Shown here: piece by piece, positions 46,219-57,977 of the stretch
Numbering within the stretch: the stretch's first letter is position 1
Layout: each line of letters opens with the position of its first letter
From: Margaritispora aquatica
Taxonomy: Eukaryota > Ascomycota > Leotiomycetes > Helotiales > Discinellaceae
Assembly (NCBI GenBank): GCA_007644065.1
Contig: VJWN01000013.1
Coordinates: forward strand, 1,116,001-1,180,000
Length of the DNA: 64,000 nt
Direction of reading: 5' to 3'
The notes under the pieces: generated by a model
What the model was told of the DNA's origin: nothing
The model's database searches: none
What the model saw: only the letters and a program-made list of their open reading frames with translations
Program-made: the position numbers and the translations under genes

Positions 46219-47594
46219 AGCAAGTTTGCAGGCTTGGTTGGTGGAAAAAGATAGCGTGTGGAGTTTGGGAACTGGGTGGGGATTTGATATTGTGTTATGA
46301 ATAACTGTGAAAAGATGAGGTAATGAAATCTAAGATGAATAATCCTGAAGATTTTTCTGTATATTGAATTACCTTCTCGGGCCCTCTCTGAAATTCGAGA
46401 GATTCGGTGGAGATAGGTGTCTCGCGCTTCCGCTCTACCTAAAACGCCTCTGAGAAATTCTCGGCTCACTTGACCTTTTATGATTCCTACGACCAGAAAA
46501 AGGGCAACCTCAAATTCCGCATATATAGACCGTCTCTAAATGCAAAAACTATGTGATATACAATCGAAACTTACCCAGATACGCGTTTTCAGCCTAGACG
46601 ACTAAGGTATATATATCAGGTAAGTTAAGGTCTAAGACCGCTCACAAGCAAATCAAAGGGACTTGTTACGGAGCACTAATTCGTAGTGGATTGGCTGGAA
46701 ACAAAGAGCTGTGAATTGTGGGCTGTTGCTTGGTATTGGTATTGATATTGGTATTTTCTTACGTGTGTGATATTGGTTGCGATCATTTGTTACCCGAAAT
46801 TAGAAAGATGTTGGTTAAAAAGGGTCATGCTGAATAAGTGTGTGGTGTTTACAACAAGGAATGTAACAAAGATGATAATGATTGGAAACAATGTAGAGTT
46901 ATTACCTAGCCAAGCACCTCCTGTTAGACATTTCCACAGCTCGTAGATCCATTCCTCTTAGGTCGTTCCTCTCGGTAAATAACCCTTTCAAGATATAGTA
47001 CACTGCACACCCCTTTAGCTTAAAATTCGTATAGAGTAATAATAAGAAATAGTAAAAATATATTTAAAAAAAAAAGGTGTAGTTACTAATTAGAAACATA
47101 GAAATCTTCGAAAAATACGAAAAGATTTCAATATAGTAAAATTAAGATTAAAATATTGTATAGTATATTATTAAAAGTTTTTCTTATGAGCTTTACCAGC
47201 TTTTTGATGTTATTTATCCTAAGGATTTAAAAAAGAAAACTTAGTATAATTTTACGTTAAAAGTATTTTAGTAAATCTATTAGCTTGGAAAAGGCTGAGC
47301 AGCAATGATTAGCCTAATCAATATGATGTAATTGCATCGGTCCATACAAAGTTACAAAGACCTTCAGTGATTTTTAACATCCATCAACTTATCACGAGCG
47401 GGTCCTTATGCCCTATCAACAAACGTCAGCCAAGATTGTTATCTCTGCACCATATCCTCGCTTGCCAGTACTGGACTCGCTGATTCTCCCAGCCAGCTAG
47501 CTACTCTATCCAAGTCCGCACACCATAGAAACGAAATAGGATATCTAAAAGAAAACTATTCGCGAAATATGAAAGCGAGCAGGATACGCCGTCC
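46219..47594. other. AT-rich intergenic region
   Basis: No supported gene. About 46,980-47,290 is strongly AT-rich with poly-A runs. Confidence 0.5.
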
Positions 47595-48010
47595 TCAAAG
47601 TTCTGCTCCCTCTTGTTCTGATCCCAGGATCATAGCCTGGTCCGTAGCACTTGTAGGACAAGCCTCATCCGGCTTAGGATTGCTTGGATTGGGTGTACAG
47701 TATTCCTGTATAGCCATTGATATCAGCCCATATCCTCAAGTTTCGACCAAGCGAACCCGATGGTGATATGCTTAGTGGATTACCAAATTGATCTTGTACG
47801 AGAAATACTTACAGCCTCGTTCACGGTACAGATTATACAGTACTGATAGAATTCACCAAGTTGTTGGGAACAGAGGTTTTGTGGACAGTACTTCCAACGG
47901 CCTTGAGGGAATGGTGAGGAGGAGACATGATTGAGAGTTGCTGTTGGCGGTATAGCAGAGGCTACCTTGAGGAAAAGAACTACAACCACCAGGGACTTCG
48001 AGGGCTGCAT
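47595..48010 (-). CDS. Small secreted cysteine-rich protein
   Basis: Two minus-strand exons (48010-47813, 47705-47595) give 102 residues. A signal peptide (SLVVVVLFLKVASA) precedes a mature part with six Cys spaced C-x4-C-x10-C-x2-C-x7-C-x12-C. The intron is 107 bp with perfect donor GTAAGT, branch CTGAT and acceptor ACAG. Without splicing the frame ends after ten more residues. The exon join creates the sequence NEA-EYCT, which recurs at the same place in the broken paralogue at 49,984, strongly supporting the model. No known family is recognised. Size, secretion and Cys content resemble apoplastic effector candidates, but function is unknown. Confidence 0.75.
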
Positions 48011-48773
48011 GATGATTCCTCGGTGTATGTTGTGGGAATAAGTAAGTCTGAGATTTAGAAGAGGGTTAGAAATGGTCTGAAGTAAGTTACTCTTTAGACA
48101 TCTGACTTCATACTCGTGCGGTTGAGCCTAGAAGTGTTCTATTGCTGGAGGGAAAATCCAAGACAAAGCGGGGCGCCGGCCCGCTCCTTGCACACCTTCC
48201 TCCTACATCAATGATGTCGGATGTCCTATCCGAACCACACACAAAACACAATACTATATAAATATGGTTGCTACACTCTCCCAACTACATTCACATTGCA
48301 TTCCAACTACGTCCGACCCGTGTTCTAACTACATTACAACCACAGTTTACCTAGATTATTAAGTTTTGTACTTAGGACAACTTTATCAACCGGAATATGA
48401 TAGATCCCTCACGGAAGTTACGATACTACCACGTAAATTCTTCCGTATGAGGATGTAGTAACCTAATCTAGGCGTACTGTTTGTCAAGAAGTTAGAGCGA
48501 AGATTACACATCTTATTATGTCCCCATTTTCATTCTATTTCTATCCATGACAGAACAGAAGCAGGAAGACAGTCTCTGTATCCTCTCCCTTCTCATTTTT
48601 CGCAATATACTCACATCTAACATACTTCTCGTTAACTATTCTCAATTCCTTACCGTAACGTTTTATCGCCTATTCTCAAGTCCCAATTCCCTTTTGGAAC
48701 AGTTGATTTCTTATCTTTGGTCCCATGTTCCCAACTCTCGGTTCCCAATTTGCCGAAGGGACTCGGGCTTACG
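48011..48773. other. Intergenic region
   Basis: 5' flank of the secreted cysteine-rich gene. A pyrimidine-rich tract is at 48,580-48,740. No gene seen. Confidence 0.5.
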
Positions 48774-48781
48774 GAGAGGTA

Positions 48782-49256
48782 CAGAGTGGCCAATAAGTCA
48801 GTCAGTCAGCTAATCAGCGAGAGGAATTCATAGCTAACTCGCTGATATAATTAAGAATCTTCGCTGACTTGCTGATAGCGGCTTATAAGCTTGCTAATAA
48901 CGAAGAGTATAATAATATCCTTAGTTATTATTAATTATAGAGAGTATAAAAGTATAAAATCAAGGTATAAAATTCACAAAACTTTATACTATAATAATAC
49001 AAATCTTATATGATATACTTAAGGCGGAAGCGAATAGTATCATTAAAAACTCGTCGATTTCAACTAATAAAAAAGCTTTATTCGACTATAAACAGACTTC
49101 GAAAACTATAAAAATTAATCCTTAAGCTTAGAAGCTAGTCTATTAGCGGAGGAATACTACGCTTACTTGCTGATATAAATTAAATCTCAAGCTGATAGGC
49201 TTCTTGGCGTAGCTTATAAGCTCGCTGATTAGCTGGCTTGCTTACTGGCCACTCTG
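48782..49256. mobile_element. Non-autonomous hAT-type MITE
   Basis: A 475-bp element with terminal inverted repeats starting CAGAGTGGCC and extending about 36-40 bp (shared CAGCTAATCAGCGAG further in). It is flanked by a perfect 8-bp target duplication GAGAGGTA at 48,774-48,781 and 49,257-49,264. An 8-bp duplication and a CAGAG terminus are hallmarks of the hAT superfamily. The interior is AT-rich, carries further scattered GCTGAT/ATCAGC subterminal motifs and has no coding capacity, so it would need a transposase from elsewhere. Confidence 0.9.
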
Positions 49257-49264
49257 GAGAGGTA

Positions 49265-49983
49265 ATTCGTCTTCAATATTCGTCTAACTCGCCTCAGTAC
49301 AGTTTTCACCGTTCTTTCTCGTCGTAAAAAGGACCAATTAGCTGGGGGTCGTGGGGAAGGGCACAAAGCTCATTGCACAGTACAGTGCTTCCTGGACAGG
49401 ATACAGCAAGAGCGAGCAGAGTTCAAAACTTCGAAACAATACTTCCTGCACAGCCGGAGTAAGTGCTCCCTACACCTGCTCCCAGACATCAAGATCAAAA
49501 TCTTCTTGCAAATACTCCAGAATGAGCCCAAACTCTCAAATTATTTCCTGCGCTAGGATCCCCAAAGCTTTATCCGGCCAGTCATACACTCTCAGCAATG
49601 TTGCGACTGATTCTAAGCTCACTCAAAATCCCGAAAGAACAGCTGGTGCATTGTTACAATCAAGATATGGGGTGATAAACGCCGTTCTTTGCTTTTAGCT
49701 GCCCGATGTTATGTGACACATCCATCTCCAACCAGAAAAGAGTGAGCAGCAGGAGACAGCACCTGAAATTGTTTTAGGAAATACATCCGCACATACGAGG
49801 TACTAGATTAGCAAAACAAGGCGCAGAGTGGAGAGAGAAGACTATAAATCTCACGAATTTCCACCGATTATTCGTTTCTGCAGTTCATGCTCTGAGCAAA
49901 CTTTTAACGAGCTTCTAGTGGTCTTTCTCGTATTCTCGAGCACATGTCCAAAATCTTCTTTCAAACCAAGATCAATTAACGCG
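49265..49983. other. Intergenic region
   Basis: An open frame at 49,351-49,698 is Ser-rich and of unsupported composition. No clear gene. Confidence 0.45.
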
Positions 49984-50309
49984 ATGAACGTTAAACTCCT
50001 CGCTACTATCGCTCTCCTCGTAGCAATGTGCTCCACTACATCAGATCAGTTTCAGCACTCGAGACAGCCGTAGGGCCAGTTGTTATTCCTGCTCCTGACG
50101 GCGGTCCATACATCTATTGCGAATTCAATCCATGCCCTCAAACTCTTGGTCAACTCTCCATCTATTGTATTTATTGTATCACCAATGAGGCATAAGTAAA
50201 TCGAGCTCCCGGAGTACTCACACTGTAATCCGGTTGCTTATAACGAATTATATAGGAATATTGCACTGTCAACCCCGGTTTGACATGCCCTGTGTTGATA
50301 TGGACCTAA
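49984..50309 (+). pseudogene. Broken paralogue of the secreted cysteine-rich gene
   Basis: The ATG at 49,984 opens a good signal peptide (MNVKLLATIALLVAMCSTTS), but that frame stops at 50,073. The mature part is open in another frame from about 50,049 to 50,192, consistent with a one-base deletion. It has the same spacing C-x4-C-x10-C-x2-C and the same NEA end. Where the intact gene has donor GTAAGT, this copy reads TAAGT, lacking the G, so a TAA stop follows NEA. The matching second exon (EYCTVNPGLTC) survives at 50,256-50,309 after an AG. Two independent lesions mark it as dead, though a short unspliced product cannot be excluded. Confidence 0.75.
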
Positions 50310-50314
50310 TTTTC

Positions 50315-50406
50315 CACAAGCATTCTCACCAAGTCAGTTCAAGCCTCCAAGCACTCACAAGCATTCTCACCAAGTCAGTTCAAGCCTCCAAGCACTCACA
50401 AGCATT
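50315..50406 (+). repeat. 41-bp tandem repeat, 2.2 copies
   Basis: The unit beginning CACAAGCATTCTCACCAAG at 50,315 repeats without change at 50,356 and again partly at 50,397. It starts six bases after the stop of the broken cysteine-rich paralogue. Confidence 0.9.
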
Positions 50407-50852
50407 TTGGTTCATGGATTATTCTGATAAATCATAGATTTGAAGTACAGAGAGAAGCCGCTGGAGCTATTAATCTGAGCCTCGGAGTACTCATGATGGA
50501 TTGCATCGTATATCGATCTGTGGTGGAGAACTCCTCTTGTTTGGTTTAGCCGATAGTTTAGTAACTATAAGATGGCCATATGTTTTCACTCATTTAGCTT
50601 GATTGCTTGAAACATTTCTCACTCAAACAACGTTAGATAGTATCCCGGGTTTCATCATAAATTCATGAATAAGTAATGAGCGAGGTGTTCGTAATCGTGG
50701 ATATATTTGTTCACCAAACTCACATTTCTGCAACTCATCAGTGGGTGTCCATTTTTCGAACACATCTTCGCTTGTCGATAGTATCACGATATTCAGCCTT
50801 AATACCTTGAATATTAGCTTGTTCATGTTCCGTGTTTCAAGTACGGGATGAT
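50407..50852. other. Intergenic or relic DNA
   Basis: A minus-strand open frame of 77 codons at 50,623-50,856 may be the tail of the regulator pseudogene that follows, in a different frame. Nothing else seen. Confidence 0.35.
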
Positions 50853-51879
50853 TCACTGGTGCAAAGACGTTGCCGTATGCAGGTATTTACAGAACGACTT
50901 CGATCCAATCCTAGAGACTGTATCCACGTCGGACGTGGCAAATGATGCGCTAGAAGTCAGGAGAGTTGAGACATAAAATATGACAGACTCAGCCATGAGA
51001 GTGTGGAGGTCGTGTGAACCAACTACCGATAGGTTCATACAGGCAACTTCAAAAGTTTGATTGCTCCGAGGAGGTTCTAAGTAGCCACGAGAGAAGAACA
51101 GTTTGTATCTCACCACCAGCTCTATAGCTGTTGCACCATTAGCTCAAAACCCCATAAAATTCGGAGTTCTTATTTATCTTAAAGTAATATAAAAGGTCTG
51201 TAACAGCAAACAACCAATCCTCCATCCCTGATACAGATCCAGCATTCCACTATCTTCGAAAGACTGCACGTGATAGTATTTCAGTGCTTCGATAAAAACG
51301 GTGGCCAGCTCTGTTAGCTATTTGCTAGAACCGCAAGCCAGCATACTATCTTTCAACTCTTACTCATCGCCGATGTAGAGTTTTGGAAAACTCTCATGTG
51401 CCTTTGGTAATATATCAGCCGGCAGAAAATACCGGCAATAATAGGTCAACAGTAGAACGTCGCGATCGCTCCAAAGGAATGTTTGGGCTGATTGAGCAAT
51501 GCCAAAGTATAAAGTTTCGCAACGAAGTGAAATTAGAGTGACAACTCGTGTATCTCTTGCAACAGGAATATCTTCAACGAGGAAATTGCTCGGGGTTGTG
51601 CTTTCCTCGCTACCCGAAGTTTCAGGAATTCGAGACCATCGTGAGTTTACTGCTCTTCGCTCAAGGCGATCTTCCAGAGAGGCACGATCAGGCCATCGAC
51701 AATTGAGCTTAAGTCTCACGCAACTGACACAAACCGGCTTGCCTTCATCGCATTTTTTTCCGTCGCTCGCAACCTATAACAAAGGCCAGCAGTTATGCCG
51801 AATGGTGCTCTACATTCTCACATGATACACACCTTTTTTTGGTCCTCAACCCAGAATTGTTCGATGGGGCAGGATACAT
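50853..51879 (-). pseudogene. Relic of a Zn2Cys6 transcription factor
   Basis: Minus strand. The second half of a Zn2Cys6 cluster is in frame: CDEGKPVCVSCVRLKLNC around 51,753-51,700 (C-x2-C-x6-C). The first half (CERRKK) is in another frame, switching at a run of seven A at 51,753-51,759. The reading continues to a stop at 51,360 with LLLTYYCRYFLPADILPK, as at the start of the fungal-specific factor domain. ELATVFIEALKYYHVQSFED lies further on (about 51,314-51,255) without a working splice join. IELVVRYKLFFSRGYLEPPR follows near 51,130-51,060. Several breaks make it a pseudogene. A homopolymer sequencing error could explain only the first. Confidence 0.6.
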
Positions 51880-52801
51880 GTTTTCGAGCGACACGCCTTC
51901 AACGTGTCCAACTAACAGTAGAGCTCAAAACAATTATTCGATCGATAGAAACAACAAAAAGCGATATAAGATCTCGTTTGGATAAAGAGAGATGTCCTAG
52001 CCAAACTAGCCGTTGTGGTTATTTCTCGGACAGAGAAACTACTTGGGTTATAATGAGCGAGAAGGAATTCAAAAATCGTCGTAAAGAAACAGGTTGACAG
52101 AAAAAGCATAAATTAATCAGAATGAAGGCAGTATAATACAAGTGGACACAACACTTGATCAATCCCAGATTGTAGAACAGCCCCATAGATTGTTTGCGAG
52201 TTACGACAATGAGCAAAGAAATGAGCTGTCTAGGTACTTAAGAGTAAACAATCCACCTTATCTATACGAGCTTCGCTTACTCATTCCATGCCACGCACCT
52301 CATAGCTTAGGATTTGGCCATAAATCACCCCACCTGATATTGAGATCATATGACGCTGAAGCCATCCTGCGAGAAAGCAGCTAACAAGTTGTACCACTGC
52401 ACGAGACTTTGCCCTAAGTTTGCTCATGCGCACAAAAAGTGACACCCGAGTCATTCTTTGTCTGGCAAACAAATTCCGAAAATTCCGAATGAGGTAAGAT
52501 TAACCTCCAGACTGGTGAGCGGATGTGACCGCCTTATTCAGATTGGCCAGGAACGATCACGACCCTTGCCGGATTAAGCGACCCCACTAGCCCCGCCTGG
52601 CTTGGAGCTAGTTACCCCGCAAAGCAGGGGCTCACGTGGTCAGATTGTGCTACCACCTTCAAACAACCTTTGACCTCAGATTCCTCTCAACTCCTCATCA
52701 AACTACAAACTCTTTTCAAGCATCAAAAGCATCAAAACTCGACTTTCTACAGCTTCTTAATTGACTCCCACAGCTTCACAACAAAATATTCAATCGCAAT
52801 C
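51880..52801. other. Intergenic region
   Basis: No supported gene. It includes the promoter of the DJ-1-like gene; a CA-rich leader precedes the ATG at 52,802. Confidence 0.5.
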
Positions 52802-53856
52802 ATGTCAACAACCGATTCAATTCCTGTCATCAAGGTGTTATTCTGCTTGCACAGCGGAATGGATGCTATGGACTTTGTTGGTCCTCTTGAAGTCTTGACT
52901 CATGCCAAGCATAGCATCAATGATGACAGTAAGTTATTCTATTGAGCTTTCTTGAATTTCAATACCCATATAGCCATCTGCGAGTTCTAAACGTTACCCC
53001 ACACTCGCTACCCCACCATTTCGGAGCTGTTACTCATTTGGAAGACCCCATGCTAACCAGAAGCTCAACAGCCACCAAAGCATTCTCTGCGAGCTTCGTC
53101 TCGACCACCGAAAATACAGTCTCCGCTCAAGGAGCCAGTTTCAGAGCCCATATGGATTACAAGGTATTTTGCTCGACTCAGATTAAATGAGTTAGAGCTG
53201 ATACCAGTCTCCAGGAAGCATACACTCGCCTAAAGGAATTTGATATTATGGTCATTCCCGGCGGTGGAACAGATGAGATTATCAAGACCAAAGCTGAACC
53301 GCTGGGCATCATCAGAGCTTGGTCTGATCTCCAAAAGAAGGACCCAAATAAGGAACGCACCCTTCTCTCAATCTGCACAGGCTCCCTCTTCCTCGCCCAA
53401 CAGGGTATTCTCAGTGGCTTACAAGCCACCACACACCCAGATGCTTACGCTAAGATGGAGAAGATATGCAGCGAGGCTGCTCAAAGAGACTTAGCAGAGC
53501 GCTGCGATGTCGTAGAGGAGAGATATGTTGTTAATAATTTGAGGTTCGATGTCGGTGATCCAGAGCAAACCCCATATGTCAGACGTAAGTCTGATGCTAC
53601 ACGCCCCTCAATCATGAAGCGTAAGGGCAGTAATGCCTGGAAGGAGAGTAACGCCAGACGTGAGAGCAATGCTCGTCGTGCGGCTTTGAGACTCGGTGGT
53701 TTGAGAGTCATTACCAGTGGTGGAATTACATGCGGCTTGGATTCAAGCTTGTATTTGGTCAGCATTATGGTCAGCGAGGAGTCTGCTAATGAAGTTGCCC
53801 GCCTCATGCAATATGAATGGCACAAGGGTATTGTTGTTGATGGCATTGACGTCTAA
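52802..53856 (+). CDS. DJ-1/PfpI (ThiJ) family protein
   Basis: Three exons (52802-52928, 53072-53163, 53215-53856) give 286 residues. Introns are 143 and 51 bp. The class I glutaminase-like fold shows in VLFCLHSGMDAMDFVGPLEV at the start, IMVIPGGGTDE at 84-94 and the nucleophile elbow SICTGSLFLAQQG with Cys127. An ITSGGITCGLDSSLYLV stretch near 239-255 closes the active site. Residues 195-233 are a basic insert with repeated ESNARR and KGSNAW-like units before the last core strand. Relatives include isonitrile hydratase and chaperone/glyoxalase types, so the reaction is not certain. There is no targeting signal. Confidence 0.87.
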
Positions 53857-55170
53857 GGCGTTTGGCGTTTGGTATAAAATTTGTTCTTCGTGCAATGGGT
53901 GCATGCATAGAACTAGAATACCATATTTGCTAGACTATTGTAAGGGATATTTGGGGATATGGGAAGGAAATGGGTCATGGATATGACTAGATAGCTGAGC
54001 TGTCTCTGTTTTCAATCTCATCTCAGTAGGCAAAATGCCTTGATCATTAAATTTGTTTACTACCGAAGTGTTGTGTCCTGCCCACCTGCTTCAGAGTTAC
54101 TATATGAGAAGATGTGAAGTGACGTTTAGTTGACCAAGCTCTTCTAACTCCTGTTTGAATCTCTCGAAAGTGATTGAAGTGATTTTTGTGTCATCCAGAA
54201 CAATTAGCGCGCTCAACAAAATCCTCTAATACTTAGCTAACCTATGAAAATGAGATATCAATCAGAGTCCAACGCGATTCAAGCCCTCAAGCCCACAAGT
54301 AGATATCGACATGATCTAGCTCAACCACTTGTATAGTAAGTCTTGCTGATAATTCTTGCAAATCGAGCGATTGTTTGTTCGTTCGTTAAACGTATATGAA
54401 TATCCGAATTACGTATATAGGCCCCCCTGATTTATATTGACATCGAATGAGGTGGCAGTAGTAGGAACCTTAGCATCTTTGTGATGGTTGCTTTGTTTCG
54501 CTTTAGTATCTTCTGGTGCTCGTTCTTCGTTTTCTCGATATCCATTACCTAAGCCGAAATCTTGATTAGTGTTTCTAGAGGAGGGGGGGAGGAGGAGGAG
54601 TAATGGGCGCATTACTTTACACATTTTATAAATATCACGTACGTATGTGGAATGGAATGATAGCGCAGTGTGGCGTTCTTAAGTATAGAAGTTCCTACTG
54701 TACAGGAAACGCGTCCCAATTCTGCACTTAGTCAGTCGTCCCGTCCCGTTCCATTCCAATCCTATTCCTACCGAGGTACCTATCTATCTCCATATAAAGG
54801 CAAGGTAAGGCACAAAGTTAATGCCTATGAGCGGCGGTGCCAGGTAAGCAGCCCTAGCCCTAACAGAGGACTCCTTTCTTGCTGGGAGAGTCTCGAACAT
54901 AGTCACGGTAGCAGTGGGGTTCCCCTACCTAGTTACCCTTCACTGTACCGTGAGGATGAAATGGAACTCCATGTAGTTAGACACGTGTGATATAGGGAAT
55001 AAGCTAGGTAAGCCTATAGGTGAGGTAATCTGGATACTACGTGATGATCATCTGACAGTTTCCTACCTACCTTTACCCACCCACTTCACTTAGCTGCTAT
55101 TGTATCAGTATGTACTGCAGCGCTCCAGGGGTAAGGTCGACCATGTCTCGAAACGCAGCACCGGCTTCTT
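53857..55170. other. Intergenic region
   Basis: No supported gene. A purine-rich GGAGG tract lies near 54,579-54,600. Confidence 0.5.
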
Positions 55171-57380
55171 TCAGACAAGCCGAAAGACCCTCAGGTTCAT
55201 CCCTGGGGACTTCAGTACATGTGAAAACAGCCGTGGATCTGAATCAACTGCCTCCCCTATGACTTTGCTCCTGAAACACGCAAGAACGAGAAGATCGCCT
55301 GGCGTGCGATGGGAGGGAAGCGATTCCCATTCCTCTGGCAGCGGGCTGAGTCGCGGATCTTCCAGAGTCAGAGCCTCAATCGCCATATCAAAGTAACACG
55401 GCATGGGAACGCCATTAGTGCCTGGTTTAATCTGTGTTCTCCAAGGGCTCACCAACGGCCCTAACAGACCTTCTGAATCTACAAGGCCGTGGATGTAGCA
55501 TGCACCGACAACTTCAAACATCCCGGCATGGGGTCGTAGTAGCACTGGTGCTTGGCAGCCTAGAATAACAACATATAACCTCTCCTAAAATGATGATTTT
55601 GTCTAGTCAGCGAAGAGAAAATACAGCGAAATAAGAGTACTCGGGAAGAAGCCTAACAAGGCATGCTCCTACCAGGCATAGTCTAATGTATCCTTCCTCT
55701 GATGTCACGAATGTCCTACCTATGCACCAGTAAAAGTCTTCCTCAATCTTAGTATTATCGCCAGCACGTAGATTTCTGGAACCTGCTGAAATAGAGTATT
55801 TCGAAGTGTAAGTCTGTCGCCATTCTTGCAACGTCGGAATACTGAAACTAGGGAATCGTTCCTTTAGCAGATTCAATCGTAGCATGGAGACGAAGGCATC
55901 GGCTAAAGGTTCCCCGGTGTTGATATAAGAACCCTCCTGTAGATTCTCTCGCTCCCATGTCCGAATAACACTCAGAGTCGCCGCCGAATCTTCGAGCCCG
56001 TGGAGGGCTTGGCTAACATGGCGGACTGTGGCGCATTGGACTCCGCTTACCTCGAGGATGTTCGGGGCGATATAAGTTGCTTCGGAACGTGAAATACCAC
56101 TGGCGAATTGTACCAATGTCCGCATACTTCCTGTGCCGAGAAGTCTGGAACCCACGACGGATCTTCCGTCCGCCGTTCGCCTAGATGACAATATGGAAGG
56201 AGTTCCAATCGCTGTACATGGCTCAGGGGAGCAGAAACGCATCTTTATACACCGTCTCCGTGGAGAGTGAATAGTCGGGGCAGATCTTGCTCGCAACGGA
56301 TGGCAAAACGAGGCCTAACAGTCCATAAACTTTGTCTCTCGAATCAGAGCATTTCAGCTCCCAACAAGACTGGAGGAGGCGACACAGAGATGCCCGTCGC
56401 CGGTCTTGTGCAAGGGAGAAGATCATGTCCAGACGTTCGCTTAGAGCTCGCAACGGCACGCCCTGCTTGTTCCGCAAGCATATCATCGCGCCACGGAAGA
56501 GAGACCACGATATCTCATCATATCCACACTGCAAGATTGCACGGCTGTTAGCAAGTTGGATCTCCTGAAAACCCCACTGCCGCTCAAACCACGGCCGGAG
56601 GGCTAGATCGCGTATCGCACACCACTCCCAAATGCTGTAAGGCGACTTCGACCAAGAGTGAATCCAGTCCGGCTCAGTGGATTCTGGTGACCGAGTGCGT
56701 AGTCCCTGAACTGTTTCTTCCTATTGGGCCCCAAGGTACAGCAACACCGAAAGGACGATCCCGCCCTCGTCTGCTTCGGGCCCGAGCCAAACTACAACTC
56801 GAGTGGCAAACTGGTAGATATCACCCATGCGCCTCACTTGCGCGCTCCGCTCCCAGTCGTCGTTTTGGTTGATGAACACAGCGTCCACCCATAATGTCCT
56901 AGATTTCTGTGCATACCGCAGGTGTCGCAGAGCCAAGTGGAGGTTCTGGCTAATAAGAAGCGTCGCGAAAGAGTCGCCGGTGGAGGCAAGGCTTCCTGCA
57001 GTTTCTACATAGGCGGTTCGTGGCTCCTCTACCGAGCCCAACGTGTAGGAAAGGGCTTCATAGCTGGGTTGGAAACATTTGAATGCATCCTCCGCGGGGA
57101 CAGTACAATGAGTATCTCTGAATTTCGGATCGGGATGCAACCACAAATTTTGTCCTGTTTCGCTGCAATTGAAAATGAAGCGTCCTTCGTAGGTCTCCAA
57201 GACTGTCCAGCCGGGAGGTAGGGTGTCATCCAGCTCTTTCGCGGACAGGCGTTGTGGAGCAACCTCATCAGGTGGAACAAATGGGATATGAGACAGCGCG
57301 AAGCGGACGGGTTCGTCGAAGCTACCAGGTAGCAATTTGAGAAGTCGGATATCTTGCTCGTTGTCGTTGAGTGGAGAATA
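55171..57380 (-). pseudogene. WW-HET domain gene, disrupted
   Basis: Minus strand. Homology starts after an AG at 57,381 with YSPLNDNEQDIRLLKLLPG. A WW-like module follows (LPPGWTVLETYEGRFIF to LWLHPDP), then a HET domain with YEALSYTLGS, TLWVDAVFINQNDDWERSAQ and MGDIYQFATRVVVWLG. An in-frame TAG at 56,723-56,721 interrupts it after YLGAQ, and the same frame goes on at once (EPDWIHSWSKSPYSIWEW, WFERQWGFQEI). At least two frame changes follow between about 56,230 and 56,110 (YKDAF, SWVPDFSA and QFASGISRSEATYI lie in three frames). The C-terminal part (APVLLRPHAGMFEVVGACY) is open after a likely intron and ends at 55,171. The 5' exon and ATG were not found. HET proteins mediate vegetative incompatibility in fungi. 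Confidence 0.75.
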
Positions 57381-57977
57381 CTGTTAAGGTGGCATTCTGA
57401 TTTGGCAAGCGGCTCTTATGTGGAGTGATATACTTTTCTCTATATGTGATATAAGATTTAATCTTCATTCTACGCACCTACTATACACTCGCAAGCAAGA
57501 TAGACCAATTTATAGCCCGTGATGTTTTTGTTTAGGTAGATAAGGGTGTATTTCATGTTCCTCAAGGAAGCCTGTTGAAGGATGAGGGATGACGGCTAAG
57601 TGATGAGTAAGACGCGCTCGGTAATGCAGTGAGATCTCTAAATGAACATGCACTTGCACGGTTAGGGCTGTGATTGGACTGTGTTGGTTGCTGCGTCTTG
57701 CTTGCAAGTTGCTTGAGAGAAAAAATTGGTGGTAAGAAGCATTTATTGGGACTTGCGAGAGGATAATACCAGATGCGGTGCGAGATTTAGACGAGCGTGC
57801 AAGGCAAAGAGTGAAATGCCATGTGGTGTGATGAAGGACGGCAAACGACTTAAAAGAGAAACATACAACGCCATATAACGCTCTATTTCTCAAAGCGACT
57901 GCTTGTAAGATATAGATTCTATACCTCTAAACACCCCCCAAAAACAAAACACCACCCAATGCTAATTCACGCTGCAC
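57381..57977. other. Intergenic region
   Basis: 5' flank of the HET relic and 3' flank of the nitroreductase-like gene. A missing first HET exon could lie here, but I could not place it in frame. Confidence 0.4.

Noticed and set aside
49351..49698. Ser-rich open frame of 115 codons
   Set aside because: No homology recognised and no promoter or splice context. The minus strand also shows coding-like pieces, but none join.
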